The position numbers were made by a program, and so were the translations under genes. Of a stretch of DNA of 64,000 nucleotides, positions 1 through 9,912 are shown one piece after another. The notes beneath the pieces are model-generated. The model saw nothing but the letters and a program-made list of their open reading frames with translations. It made no database searches and was not told the DNA's origin. This stretch comes from Areca catechu (taxonomy: Eukaryota; Streptophyta; Magnoliopsida; Arecales; Arecaceae): NCBI GenBank assembly GCA_021397845.1, contig CM038053.1, forward strand, positions 112,753,825 through 112,817,824, in the 5' to 3' direction. The first letter of the stretch is position 1; each line of letters starts with the position of its first letter.

Positions 1-349
1 AGGCAACCTCTTATGTGGAAGAATTCTAGCCATAATCCGAAGAATTGAGTTCTAGGAAGAACTCAAAAGGAGGAACCATTGGACAAGAAGATAGTGTTCT
101 TGATCAATGCTCTGTGTGGATCACCATCGTAGGGCGGACACCTGGACGCCTGGTGAATTCAGTTAGCCCCTTCAACTTCAAGTTTGTTGGAATAAGCGAT
201 TACAGGTTGGTACCCTAATCCTAATTTGCAAAGATATGCTTGTCATATGTTCTAGTATTATTTAAGGAGTTCCTGGTTTAGGGTTTTTGGTGTGAATTTA
301 GTTTCAATTTTGAAATTACCCTTTCGTTGCATTGCACCGGAACCCAACA
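1..349 (+). repeat. 3' part of a copia LTR, truncated by the window edge
   Basis: This matches the reverse complement of the outer LTR sequence at 23063-23420 and 30574-30930, including the conserved stretch about a 'TGGACGCCTGGTGAATTC'-like site and the end GCACCGGAACCCAACA. It is therefore a further LTR of the copia family at 23063-33008, here on the plus strand. The terminal CA is at 348-349. The next sequence is not a primer site but copia RT of another lineage, so the LTR lies inside that element. Whether it is a solo LTR or the end of a full element cannot be seen, because the left side is outside the window. Confidence 0.85.
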
Positions 350-1589
350 GGCCATGCATGATGAATTAAACTAGTTTGAAAGGAATAATGTTTGGACACT
401 AGTTAGTAGACCTACAGACCATCCAATAGTACAAACCATATGGGTCTATAGAAACACATTAGATGAGAATGGTAAGGTAATAAGTAATAAAGCAAGGTTG
501 GTAATAAATGAATTCATTCAAGAAGAGGATATCAATTTTGATGAAACTTATGTACCTATAGCAACACCTGAGACTATTAGATTACTACCTATATTTGCTT
601 GCTACATGAACTTTAAACTCATTCAAATGAATATCAAAAGTACTTCTCCAAATGAATTTATTTATGAACAAGTTTTTGTAAATCAGCCACCAAGTTTTGA
701 AAGTTCTGCTTTTCCAAATCATGTATTTAAATTGAACAGAGCTTCATATGGTTTGGAACAAGCATCTAGCACCTGGTATGGTAGATTGAGAATGTTTTTA
801 CTTGAAAATGATTTCAAAAGAGGAAATGCTGATAAAACTCTTTTTATTAGAAAAAAAAAAAAGGAAATGATCTGTTAATTATACAAATATACCTTGATGA
901 TATTATCTTTGGTACAACTAATGAAAGTTTTCATGAAGAATTTACTGAGCTAATGCAGGTTAAGTTTGAAATGAACTTTATGGGTGAACTCAATTACTTC
1001 CTTGGATAACAAGTCAAACAAATGAAAGAATGAATCTTTATACACCAAGCCAAGTAAATCAATGAATTAATCAAGAAATTTGGCAAGGAAACAAGCAAAG
1101 AGACCAGTATACCCATGAGTCCTACTTGCAGGCTAGACAAAGATGAAAATGGATCCCATGTTGACCAAAAGCTATACAAAGGTATGATCGGATCCCTTTT
1201 ATGTTTGACAGCTAGTAGGCCTGATATCTTGTACAGTGTATATGTCTATGCTAGATTTCAAGGTAATCCTAAAGAGACACATATGTTTGCTATTAAAAGA
1301 ATTCTCAAATGTGTGAAAGGTACAAATAACCCAAATCTTTATTATTCTAAAGAATCATCCTTGAATTTAATTAATTTTTCTAATTTTGACGATGCTGATT
1401 GCAAAATTGATAGAAAGACACACTAAAATTATGCACCACTTTATAAGAGAACATGTTTTTAATATTGATATAATTCTTGAACTTGTGCCAATTGAAAACC
1501 AACTCGATGCCTTCACCAAACCATTGAATTTAGATAGGTTTGCAATAATTAGAAATGAACTTGGATTATATGATCCTACCTTGAAATAA
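350..1589 (+). pseudogene. Sirevirus-like copia pol remnant (RT and broken RNase H)
   Basis: The frame from 351 gives an RT_2-type reverse transcriptase beginning at the 'DEL..FERNNVWTLV' motif and running through 'KARLV', 'NHVFKLNRASYGL' and 'LASSTW'-like positions. It is broken by a TAG at 372-374 and by a frameshift at a poly-A run near 850-862, after which the active-site motif reads YLDD in another frame (about 890). 1115-1426 continues into the start of RNase H ('TASRPDILYSV'). The RNase H core is then missing: the sequence jumps from the 'DCKIDRKT' motif (about 1396-1420) to the C-terminal 'HHFIREHV' and 'NQLDAFTKPL' motifs in another frame (1420-1589). The wording resembles SIRE1/Maximus-type copia elements, in agreement with the env-like ORF downstream. 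The 5' half of the element lies outside the window. Confidence 0.85.
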
Positions 1590-1884
1590 TTCCAGAATCT
1601 TAAGGACAATATATCTAGATATCCTTCTAATCGAAATCCCAAAATCTCATGAGCCTTAATTGAAATATAAAAATTATTGTTTTTGCTCCCTCTGCTTGAG
1701 CTAACTCGAGCAGATAAGTTGTTGGTCGAGCCGGCTCGGATGTCGAGCTGTCTCTTTTTAGTTCGAGACGTAGGGTTTCATTTTTACCTTCCTTACTCCT
1801 AAACCCTATTCCATTCCCTCCAAGTAACTTTCCAAACTTCTCTAAACTTCCATAAACCTTTTCTAAACTTAATTCCCTTGCACA
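1590..1884 (+). other. spacer between pol and env-like ORF
   Basis: AT-rich sequence with no ORF of its own. It contains GAGCCGGCTCGG at about 1731-1742 and several related CGAG boxes (1694-1770). These resemble the repeats in this element's own 3' LTR (6438-6960). Confidence 0.5.
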
Positions 1885-2625
1885 ATGGCACCAAGGAGAG
1901 TAGTTGGGAAGAAATCTGGGAAAGCTAGTGATCCGGCTCCACAGGAACGAAGAACAAAGTTTCATGAAGATAATGTCTCCAGGAATGAACCACAGGCTTA
2001 AGATGAGGAAGCAAGTCCAGTTTCTCCTAGCCAACAAGTGTCCCTAGGTATGCATCCAATTACTACTGGCCGACGTATTTTATTTGAATACCTAAGGGAA
2101 ATTAGTTTTGTGATTGGGGATTTAATTGAGAATCAGGGTTGGAGGAATTTATGTTCACTGGACATTAAGACTTATCCAAGCCTAGTAAGAACATTCTATG
2201 AAAACTTGAGGTTTGGGCAAAATTTTTTTGAGTCCACAATAAAAGGAAAGAGGATAATCATCACCACTGAGATCTTAGGAAACATCTTGGAAATACCCTT
2301 TGAAGGTACTGAATATCTTGTACTGAAAGACAGAACAAAGGCTTTGCAAATAGTTTTGGAAAGAGCTGAGGTAAATGAAATTGGGATTCTCAAGGCAAAT
2401 ATGCTGTCTATTGAAATGAGACTCCTTCATAAGTTCATAAGCCGAATCTTTTTACCTAGAATAGGTAGATTTGATTGGGTGAGTGAAAGGGACTTATGTT
2501 TTATGGAGCTCTTAATCAGTGGTGAAAAGATTAATTTGCCTGCAATAATGATCATCCAAATGAAAGAGGCAATTAGGAAAGTTAAAGCTTGTTTGCCATA
2601 TGGATTGATACTTTCAATATTCTTT
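1885..2625 (+). pseudogene. env-like / 'plant transposon protein' ORF of the Sirevirus-like element, 5' part
   Basis: I start this at ATG 1885, which opens with a basic N-terminus (MAPRRVVGKKSGK). One TAA at 1999-2001 interrupts it and the frame is then open to 2625. The part from about 2040 has the helical, hydrophobic-rich pattern ('YPSLVRTFYENL', 'TTEILGNILEIPF') of the second ORF that Sireviruses carry after pol, annotated in many plant genomes as a putative plant transposon protein. The function of that protein is unknown. The reading frame is interrupted at 2625 by the LTR at 2626-4276 and resumes in the same frame at 4282. All visible lesions are single stop codons, so decay is modest. 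Confidence 0.75.
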
Positions 2626-4276
2626 TGGTGCGGGCACCAGACTCAGAAGAAGACTTTAGGGCTCCATCTGGATCTCTGATTGACCAAGCCCGAAGAATTA
2701 GGGTTTTCTGATTTTGTAATAAGGGTTGCATTGGTCAACTCAATTTTAGTTGAGTCTAAATTTCCCTGCAATTTAAATTTTGTTGAGTCATGTTGACTCA
2801 GTTCAAGTCCTAGTAGTGGTCTAGGTCTTCTCCAGGGTGTCACATTTTCTCCCAAGACCAAGCAAGTGGGCGCCACACTCCCAGCCACGCGCTTGAGTCC
2901 AGGGGGTGCCACATCTTCATCCAGTATGCTTTGGTCCCCACACCACAAGATAGCAGGTCCCTTCTCTCATGCGCCACTTAAGGAGAAAATAATCTGGGAT
3001 CCACAATTCAAGGGGGCGGCCAAAACATTTCCATAAGAGCCAAGCTATGTAAAGAAAGAAGCACTTCTTGGGGAGCACTTCAAGGGGGCGCCCAATCCAA
3101 GCCTAAAAATCCCAAAGCAAAGATGGGAAGAACCATGACTTAGGGAGAAAGAAAAGGAGGTGTCCAAAAGAGTTGAGCCATGGAAGGAAAGAAATTTTCT
3201 CTTGAAGAGCAAGGCTAGGAGGCGCCACTTACTTACCTTTTGGAGCCACCAATCAACACTTTAGGAACCTCTTGGCCGGCCATATGTGTGGGAATTGATT
3301 CTACAAACCTAATTTGAAGATCCATCCTATTAGTCCCATATGGGAAGATGTAAAACCCTGCTCTCTTGTAAAGTCCTATAAATTAAACCCCTCTTGTAAG
3401 TTTTAAAAATATCTGATGAATGAATCCAATTTTTGTATGAGCAAACTTTATGTTTCTCTCTTCTGCACTTGCATCCAGGTGTTGAGCTGCATGAGGGAGT
3501 AAATCCGGGTTCCCCAGGAACCTTGAAAGGTGTGAGATCTCCAACCCCAAAACCCTAGGTTAGCCACTTCACTTCGAAACCCTAGCCGTCCATCATCCTC
3601 TTCACTCCACCAAACCCTAGCCTACCCCATCTCTCACGGCCACTCTCTCCAAGTCAAGACCGACCACCAGCATCCAGGTCCAGTCCGGATACTTCAGATT
3701 CAGAGCAATTCCCAGAGTAAGTCAGATCAGTTTCCAGGAGAATCCGGATTTCAGCAACATCAGCTTTCAAGTTCTTCTATCTGGTAAATCCTTCCTTGAG
3801 TATCTGGTTCCATATATTGTTCTTCTTCTTTCCCAGATCTTGAGTTTAGGAGAAGCCAACTCTACCAAAGGATCAGTATTAGAGGATCCATTGCGAAGAT
3901 ATCTGAATCCGGGGATCCAACAATCTGCTCAAGAGAGTCCTTCCACTAAACTCTGTGAAGATCACTGCCTGGTCTGTAACCCTTCTTTTCTCTTTACTTC
4001 TGTCCTGTTGAAAGTTCAGAGCGAAACCCTAGGTCTAGAAGTTTCTCAACCCCCAGCGATCCTTCACTTCTGAACTACTCTGATAACCTAGTTTCTTTAA
4101 ATTATGCTTTCAATTATTACATAGTTTCTTTCAATTTAGTTTAACTTTCCTTTGAGTCAAAGCCGACTTCTGAAAATATATAAAAAAAAAAAGGAATTAG
4201 TCTTAATTTACTTCTGCATCGCATCATTTCTTTTGTTCTGCATCATTTTAGTATCAGAGCTTTTTGTTCTGCATCA
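2626..4276 (+). mobile_element. gypsy LTR insertion with a scrap of primer site and second LTR end
   Basis: It begins TGGTGCGGGCACCAG, the same start as the chromovirus LTRs at 42453 (reverse complement), 56834 and 61743. It ends TTCTGCATCA at 4276. The host sequence TCTTT is duplicated at 2621-2625 and 4277-4281. A likely TATA box is CTATAAATTA at 3376-3385. The LTR proper appears to end at 4245 (...TTTTGTTCTGCATCA). It is followed by 4246-4260, which contains TAGTATCAGAGC, a decayed initiator-Met primer site, and then by a repeat of the same 15-base LTR end at 4262-4276. It is thus not a plain solo LTR but LTR, primer site and the last 15 bases of a second LTR. No coding region is seen in it. 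Confidence 0.88.
3376..3385 (+). promoter_or_regulatory. putative TATA box of the 2626-4276 LTR
   Basis: CTATAAATTA lies about 750 bases into the LTR, upstream of a C/T-rich stretch. This is the position expected for the U3/R promoter, and other chromovirus LTRs here have an equivalent box at about the same relative position. Confidence 0.5.
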
Positions 4277-4281
4277 TCTTT

Positions 4282-5442
4282 CAAAGAGCAAATTTAGATT
4301 TGACAAAAGAAGGCAATAAGGCATTACTACACATTGATACCTACACAGCTAAGACCCTTCGGAGAATGGGATATTTGTTAACCAGTGGTACCTGGAAGAA
4401 AAAAACTGACACACCTACTATTGAAGAGACTGAAGAAGCCCAAGAATAAATGGAAGATGTAGCCGGAGAAGGCACCACTATGGATATCCCTAAGCCACAG
4501 CCATAGCCACAGCAGGAATTCCCTGTTCAGATGGACTTTGATACTTCTCTTCCAAATATTTCTATTTCTGACTTGCCTGGCATGCCACACAGTACACATA
4601 TATTTGATCGGACTGCAGGCATACCAAGTCATAGTCAAGCTACTACTGCTCCAACTTTAAACACTTCAATGATACAAGACTTCTTGGCAGATCAAATGAA
4701 TAGTATGTCTGAATCCATTAAATCTTCTATGGGTGAGATATTTGGAGGATTCCAAAAATTAGTTGATGACAAGCTAACCCAGTTTGGAGAACAAATAAAT
4801 AAGCTAAAAGGAAGGATTGATAGTATTGAAGCAGCCAAAGCTGCAATAACTAGTACAACTGAAACAGATGTCAAGCCGATTCTTCAGTTGATTAAATCTA
4901 GCTCAGACTCTATCAAAAGTTCAGTCACTCAAATCCTTGAAGCCTACAGAACAAAGATGGATAAAATAAGGGTCAGAATGGCATCTCTCAAGGTAGGAAA
5001 CAAAATGGAAGAATATTATACAAAGGGCATAGGTATAATCAGAAGTGAATTCGGAAGGCTAAGAGGGTCTGCATAAGCTTTTGCTAATGTCCAATCTTTA
5101 GAAATGCTCACTCTACAAAAAGAAATGGCAGTAATCAAAGAAGGAATGTAGGACTTGGCAGCTTCTAGAAGTGTGAAGAAAGTTGAAGCTGAACTGAAGT
5201 CAATGAGTAGCTTTTTGTGGAAGATGATGGGCAAAATTGAAGACATCTTAGCTACTCTCAAAACTCCTTCTAAATCTTTTCCTAGTCACTCAGGCCATCT
5301 AAGACAACCTGCTCCACATAGTAGGATACCTGGATCTCATGATATTCCATAATTCATTGATCCTATTGCTTCTGTACCTCCAGGAATTTAGATCCCTGGC
5401 CAAACTTCTTCAAAACCTAGCATAGATGTAGACAGTGACTAA
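4282..5442 (+). pseudogene. env-like ORF of the Sirevirus-like element, 3' part
   Basis: This continues the frame of 1885-2625 once the LTR and one copy of TCTTT are set aside. It ends at TAA 5440-5442. In-frame stops lie at 4447, 4504, 5074, 5149, 5350 and 5389, with no frameshift seen. Residues encoded from about 4680 to 5230 are rich in alternating K/E/I/L ('FQKLVDDKLTQFGEQINKL', 'IKSSVTQILEAYRTK') and look like a long coiled coil, as described for the C-terminal part of Sirevirus env-like proteins. The tail from about 5260 is rich in Pro, Ser and His. Whether such proteins ever act as envelope proteins is not established. Confidence 0.72.
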
Positions 5443-6107
5443 ATGTATTACCTTTTTGTACTTTGTACTGCACCTTTGAAATTGAATGAAGTACATCTTT
5501 TGCCTCACAAATTTTTCAATTTCTCTATGAATTGAATGTTTGATTGCTCTTACAATGATTAATATTTTAATTAGAATTTCAAGATAAATTTGAGAAAGTG
5601 AAATTATCTCAAATAATTTTGAACACTTTCTCAATCTATTTCTTACTCTACCTTTTTGATTGATTGACAAAAAGGGGGAGAATCGTATAATGTATTGCAT
5701 TTTCAAAGTACTGCATGAAAAGGATAACAACTTCAATACATATGTGCTACATGACATATTGATATCTCAAGCTCTGATGAAGCTTTGAATTCCAGTTCTT
5801 TTTACAAGTTCTGATTCATAATGACTCTGATACAAAATGTTTTACACTTCAACATTTGTTAGCTCTATTGTTCAAAGTTTTTTTTGAAATGTAAAATTAG
5901 GGAAAAGTTTGCCAAAACATGGAGCATATTATTGAGGGGGAGATTATCTCGCTAAGCCCTAATTCACCTCTCAGTGTTCAACACGAATTGAAGTCAATTT
6001 GCTCTACTTGTTCATATACTCTAGCAAATACTATTATACAAGTAATCGTAAGGTTTTTTTTTGATTTTTCATGCCCAGTGTTTTGTCATCATCAAAAAGA
6101 GAGAGAT
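5443..6107 (+). other. 3' non-coding region of the Sirevirus-like element with repeated polypurine tracts
   Basis: There is no ORF here. Three polypurine tracts are visible: AAAAAGGGGGAG near 5670-5683, GAGGGGGAGA near 5934-5943, and AAAAAGAGAGAGA at about 6094-6106 directly before the LTR start. Several polypurine tracts before the 3' LTR are a known trait of Sireviruses. The last tract is the one next to the LTR and should prime plus-strand synthesis. Confidence 0.7.
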
Positions 6108-7846
6108 TGTTGACTCCATAAGTGATTTTGATGATAACCAAACATTGGAGCTTGTATATTTATATCGGACAACTCTTCAAGTATTTGACAAGTTTTTGTA
6201 GGACGTACAACATGTTCAAAATTCAACTGCTACATTTCTACTTTCTTGTTTGAGTTGTGTTGTAAATATTCTTGTAAAGAAGAACCAAATGAAAATGCTA
6301 AGAAAAATCAAGTAAAAAGGGTTACTTCTGTGAGTATGTGTGTGCCATGAATTTTAGTTTTAGTTGGTTTGTGTAAATTTGTAAAAGAGTTGGTGAGAGT
6401 TTTCTTTTAGTTTAATTGTAAAAGTCCTGAAGAAGATACTCGAGCCGACCCCAAGAGATGAAGAGCTGACTCTGCTTACTGGCACGCAGTAAAGATTTTG
6501 GAACACAGCAATCCGAGTTGACTAAATGGAAAGCGAGCCGACTCTAGTAAATCCGAGTCGATTGGAATCAGTCCGAGCTGACTCCTCCAGAGTCCATTTC
6601 CTGAAGTTTTCTGAGAACAGCCAAGCGAGCCGACCCGATCCAAAAAGAGCCGACTCTGCCAGACCTAATTCTGAAAGCCTGAGAAAGAGAGCCGACCCAA
6701 ACTGCATCAAGCCGACTCTTCCAGAGTAAGGTTATTCGAACCCGAGAAGAAGAGCCGACCCAAGGTGAAAAGAGTTGACTCCTCGAGTTCAAGATTTTCA
6801 ATATTCAAGTTCGATCCGACTCGAGTGACGAAGAGCCGATTGATCTAGAGAGAGGTTTTGTGCCTTGAGACAAAAAGCTGACTGCATTAAAGAAATGGCA
6901 ACTTGACCTATCGACTCGAAGGATCCGGCCGACTCGAAGGAATCTGAGCCGACTCGAATGTCACTTTCATGTATCTAATGGCTAGTTCCAGAATTTATTT
7001 TTGAATGCCAAAATGTGCTCCAATGGTCACAAATAATTCCTCAATGGTCTACAACGGCTAGAACTGCCTTGGGATGATGGAAGACTTTAAATTTAAAGGA
7101 TTGAACTACCTTAAAGAAATCAATAAGAGAGTTCTTCAAAGAAGAGACAGATTCATTGAATATTCTACCAATTAACAGCACAAGAGTACAAGAGCATTCA
7201 AGTCAAGCTTTCAAGTCTTCACCAACTCCAATTTGAAGCTTGAAGAAATTTTTGGGAAGAAGCCACTGAAATAATTAAAGCTTATTCAAGTGCATCAAAT
7301 GGACTTCTGACAAGCTGCACCGGCAACTATCTGACAAATTGAGTTTGTCATTTCTTGTTGCATTTACTTTCAATTCAATCATTGAATTGTTGGATTATTG
7401 GTGAGCCCGATTGAAAAACCAAATAGATTCTTGGTTAGCCTTGTGAAAACCAAGGGTTAGGTTCTTGGTGATCCTGTGAAAACCAAGTTGGGTTTCTTTG
7501 GTGAGCGTTAAAACCAAAGGGTGTTGGGTTTTCTTTGGTGATTCCGTAAAACCAAAGTATAGAGGTTTTGGATTATGATCCTGTAAAACAATCCTACTGT
7601 ATTTGGATATGAATATAGTGGAAATCCTGTGTGTTATCTTGGGTAGTAGATGTAGGAGCTGGGTTGCTCCGAACCACTATAAATTTGGTGTGTTTGTGTT
7701 GTACTTTCTCTACTCTGTTTAGCTTCTGCATTTTATAACTCTATCACAGCACCTACCACTTGTAAAATATTTTGAATTGCACATTACTTGCTTTAATTAT
7801 TGAAACTCCCAATTCACCCCCCTCTTGGGTAGCCACCTGGGCAACA
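6108..7846 (+). repeat. 3' LTR of the Sirevirus-like copia element
   Basis: It starts TGTTGACTCC directly after the purine tract and ends GGGCAACA at 7846. The sequence just before the end (AATTCACCCCCCTCTTGGG) is the kind of ending seen in Sirevirus LTRs. At 7847 chromovirus sequence leading into protease begins, so this LTR marks the right edge of an insertion into that chromovirus. The left LTR and matching target duplication lie outside the window. A possible TATA box is CTATAAATTT near 7677. U3 is filled with GAGCCGACTC-type repeats, listed separately. Confidence 0.8.
6438..6960 (+). repeat. degenerate ~62-bp minisatellite with GAGCCGACTC boxes in the LTR
   Basis: More than a dozen boxes of the form GAGCCGAC(T/C)C or GAGTTGACTC occur between 6442 and 6957. 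The clearest units start with GAGCCGACCC at 6627, 6689 and 6752, a spacing of 62-63 bases, with a second box (GCCGACTCT) about 20 bases into each unit. The array is imperfect at both ends. The same unit occurs on the other strand in the LTRs at 35280 and 40264. Confidence 0.75.
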
Positions 7847-8586
7847 CTTACCCAAAACATAATGCAAGTAGATTGGCGTAGGACAAACATCCTACAAACC
7901 TTTGTCAAACAAGGGGATAAGGTGTGCAAAATTATAGTTGATAGTGGGAGCTGTGTCAATGCCTTATCTTTAAGTACTATCAAAGCACTTGGATTGACCC
8001 CAATTCCTCACCCCAACCCTTATAAGGTCTCATGGATAGATTCAACCTCCATACCCATAAAGTATAGGTGCCAAGTCATGATCAAATTGCAATCTTATGA
8101 AGAGAAGATTTGGTGTGATATCCTTCCCATGGCCATCTATATTATTATCTTAGATCGACCCTGGCTTTATGATCACGATGCCACCCTTTTTGGTCAGACC
8201 AATAGCTGTACCTTCAACCACCACGGGAAGAAATTTACAATCATTCCAATTCAGCCAAAGGACCAGGCTAAAAGAGGATCAAGTAGCCTTAAGGAAAAAA
8301 AGCCTAGAGTCAACCTGATCAAGTCTAAGGAGTTGGAGAAAGAGATTGCTGAGGGAGCCCCTATTTGGATTTTGGCCACCAAAGAGAGTCAAGAGCCGAC
8401 CCAAATAAAGCACCCCCAAGAAGTAGTCAAGGCTCTGAAAGAGTTTAAGAATGTTTTTCCTGATGAATTACCTGATCATCTACTACCTCTTAGGGACATC
8501 CAGCATGCTATATACTTGGTCCTAGGATCCACTTTACCCAACCTTCCTCATTATAGAATGAACCCCACCGAACACAAAGAGCTGTA
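7847..8586 (+). pseudogene. chromovirus protease region (gypsy element 1)
   Basis: The open stretch encodes a retropepsin-like aspartic protease. The catalytic motif 'IIVDSGSCVNALS' is near 7933-7971 with D-S-G intact, and a second conserved hydrophobic motif (about 8125-8160, 'IIILDRPWL') follows. The region continues into the linker before RT ('FPDELPDHL') and stops at TAG 8584-8586, where the relative at 41450 has a Lys/Gln codon context. The gag of this element would lie to the left but is displaced by the Sirevirus-like insertion ending at 7846. Confidence 0.85.
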
Positions 8587-9912
8587 GAAACAAGTGGGAG
8601 TGTAGCTTATGAAGGGTTTTCTTAGGGAGAGTTTAAGTCCCTGTGATGTCCCTGTATTGCTGACCCTTAAGAAAGATGGAACCTGAAGAATGTGTGTGGA
8701 TAGCAGAGCCATAAACAAAATCATGGTGAAATATAGGTTTCCTATCCCTCATTTGGATGACATGCTTGATATGATGGCCGGAGCCACTATCTTTTCCTAG
8801 TTAGACCTTAAGAGTGGCTACCATTAGATTAGGATTAGACCCAGGGATGAATGGAAGACGGATTTTAAGACTAAGGATGGCCTTTTTGAATGGGTAGTGA
8901 TGCCTTTTGGTCTATCTAATGCACCTAGCACCTTTATGAGGGTCATGACCCAAGTCCTGAAAGAGTTTACTGGAAAATATTTGGTGGTATATTTCGATGA
9001 CATTTTGATATACAACAGAACTAAAGAGGACCACCTTAACCATCTTAGGTTAGTATGCCAGACCCTTAGGGAGAATAGCCATTATGCCAATCCAAAGAAA
9101 TGCGAGTTCATGATAATGAGGGTTATCTTCCTAGGTTTTGTAGTCACCCCAGAAGGAGTCTCCACTGATCCCGAGAAAATTAAAGCCATAGTTGAGTGGC
9201 CGGTCCCTACTAGTGTCCACGATGTGCATAGTTTCCATGGCCTAGCCACTTTTTATAGGAGGTTTATTTGGGGATTTAGTTCTATAATAGCACCCATCAC
9301 CGATTGCATCAAGAAGGGAGGTTTCCAATGGACCAAAGCTGCAGATAAAGCCTTCCATGAAATCAAAGACAAAATGATACAAGTGCCTATCCTAAGATTG
9401 CTTGATATTTCTAAGATTTTTGAGGTTGCTTGTGACACTTCCGGAGTTGGCATTGGAGGAGTACTTAGTCATGAAAATCACCCCGTGGCCTTCTTTAGCG
9501 AGAAACTCAATGAGGCCAAAGTTAAGTACTCAACTTAAGATAAGGAGTTTTATCCAGTCATTCAGGCTCTAAGGTACTGGAGGCATTACCTGTTACCCTA
9601 AGAATTCATCCTATTCTCTGACCATGAACCCCTTCGGTACCTAAACTCCTAGAAAAGATTAAACCCTAGGCATGCTAAGTAGGTAGAATATATCCAAGCC
9701 TATACCTTTGTGCTTAAACATCGTGCTGGTACTAAGAATAAGATAGTTGATGCCCTTAGCCATCATGCCCTGTTGCTGAATACTGTTAGGACTGAGTTTA
9801 TAGGATTTGATCAATTAAAAGAGCAATACAAGACCTGTCTTGATTTCGGTGAGATCTTCCAGACAAAGAAACAAGAACCATCTAGTGCCCATAGTGAGTG
9901 CACCCTATAGGA
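8587..9912 (+). pseudogene. chromovirus reverse transcriptase and RNase H (gypsy element 1)
   Basis: RT motifs are in order: 'RESLSPCDVPVLL' (8626), 'MPFGLSNAPSTF' (about 8899), the active site YFDDILIY (8989-9012) and 'FLGFVVTPEGVS' (about 9129). RNase H follows ('VACDTSGVGIGGVLS' about 9424, 'FSEKLNEAKVKYST' about 9493, 'FVLKHRAG' about 9706). The frame is that of the intact relative at 41466-42455, but it is cut by many stops: near 8605, 8682, 8799, 8823, 9535, 9600, 9651, 9679 and 9907. Most of these are TAG or TGA where the relative has Gln or Trp. The element cannot supply enzyme. Confidence 0.88.

Noticed and set aside
1885..5442. The env-like ORF as evidence of an infectious plant retrovirus
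   Set aside because: It is broken by seven stops and an LTR. Such ORFs in Sireviruses have no shown envelope role, and no clear signal peptide is seen.
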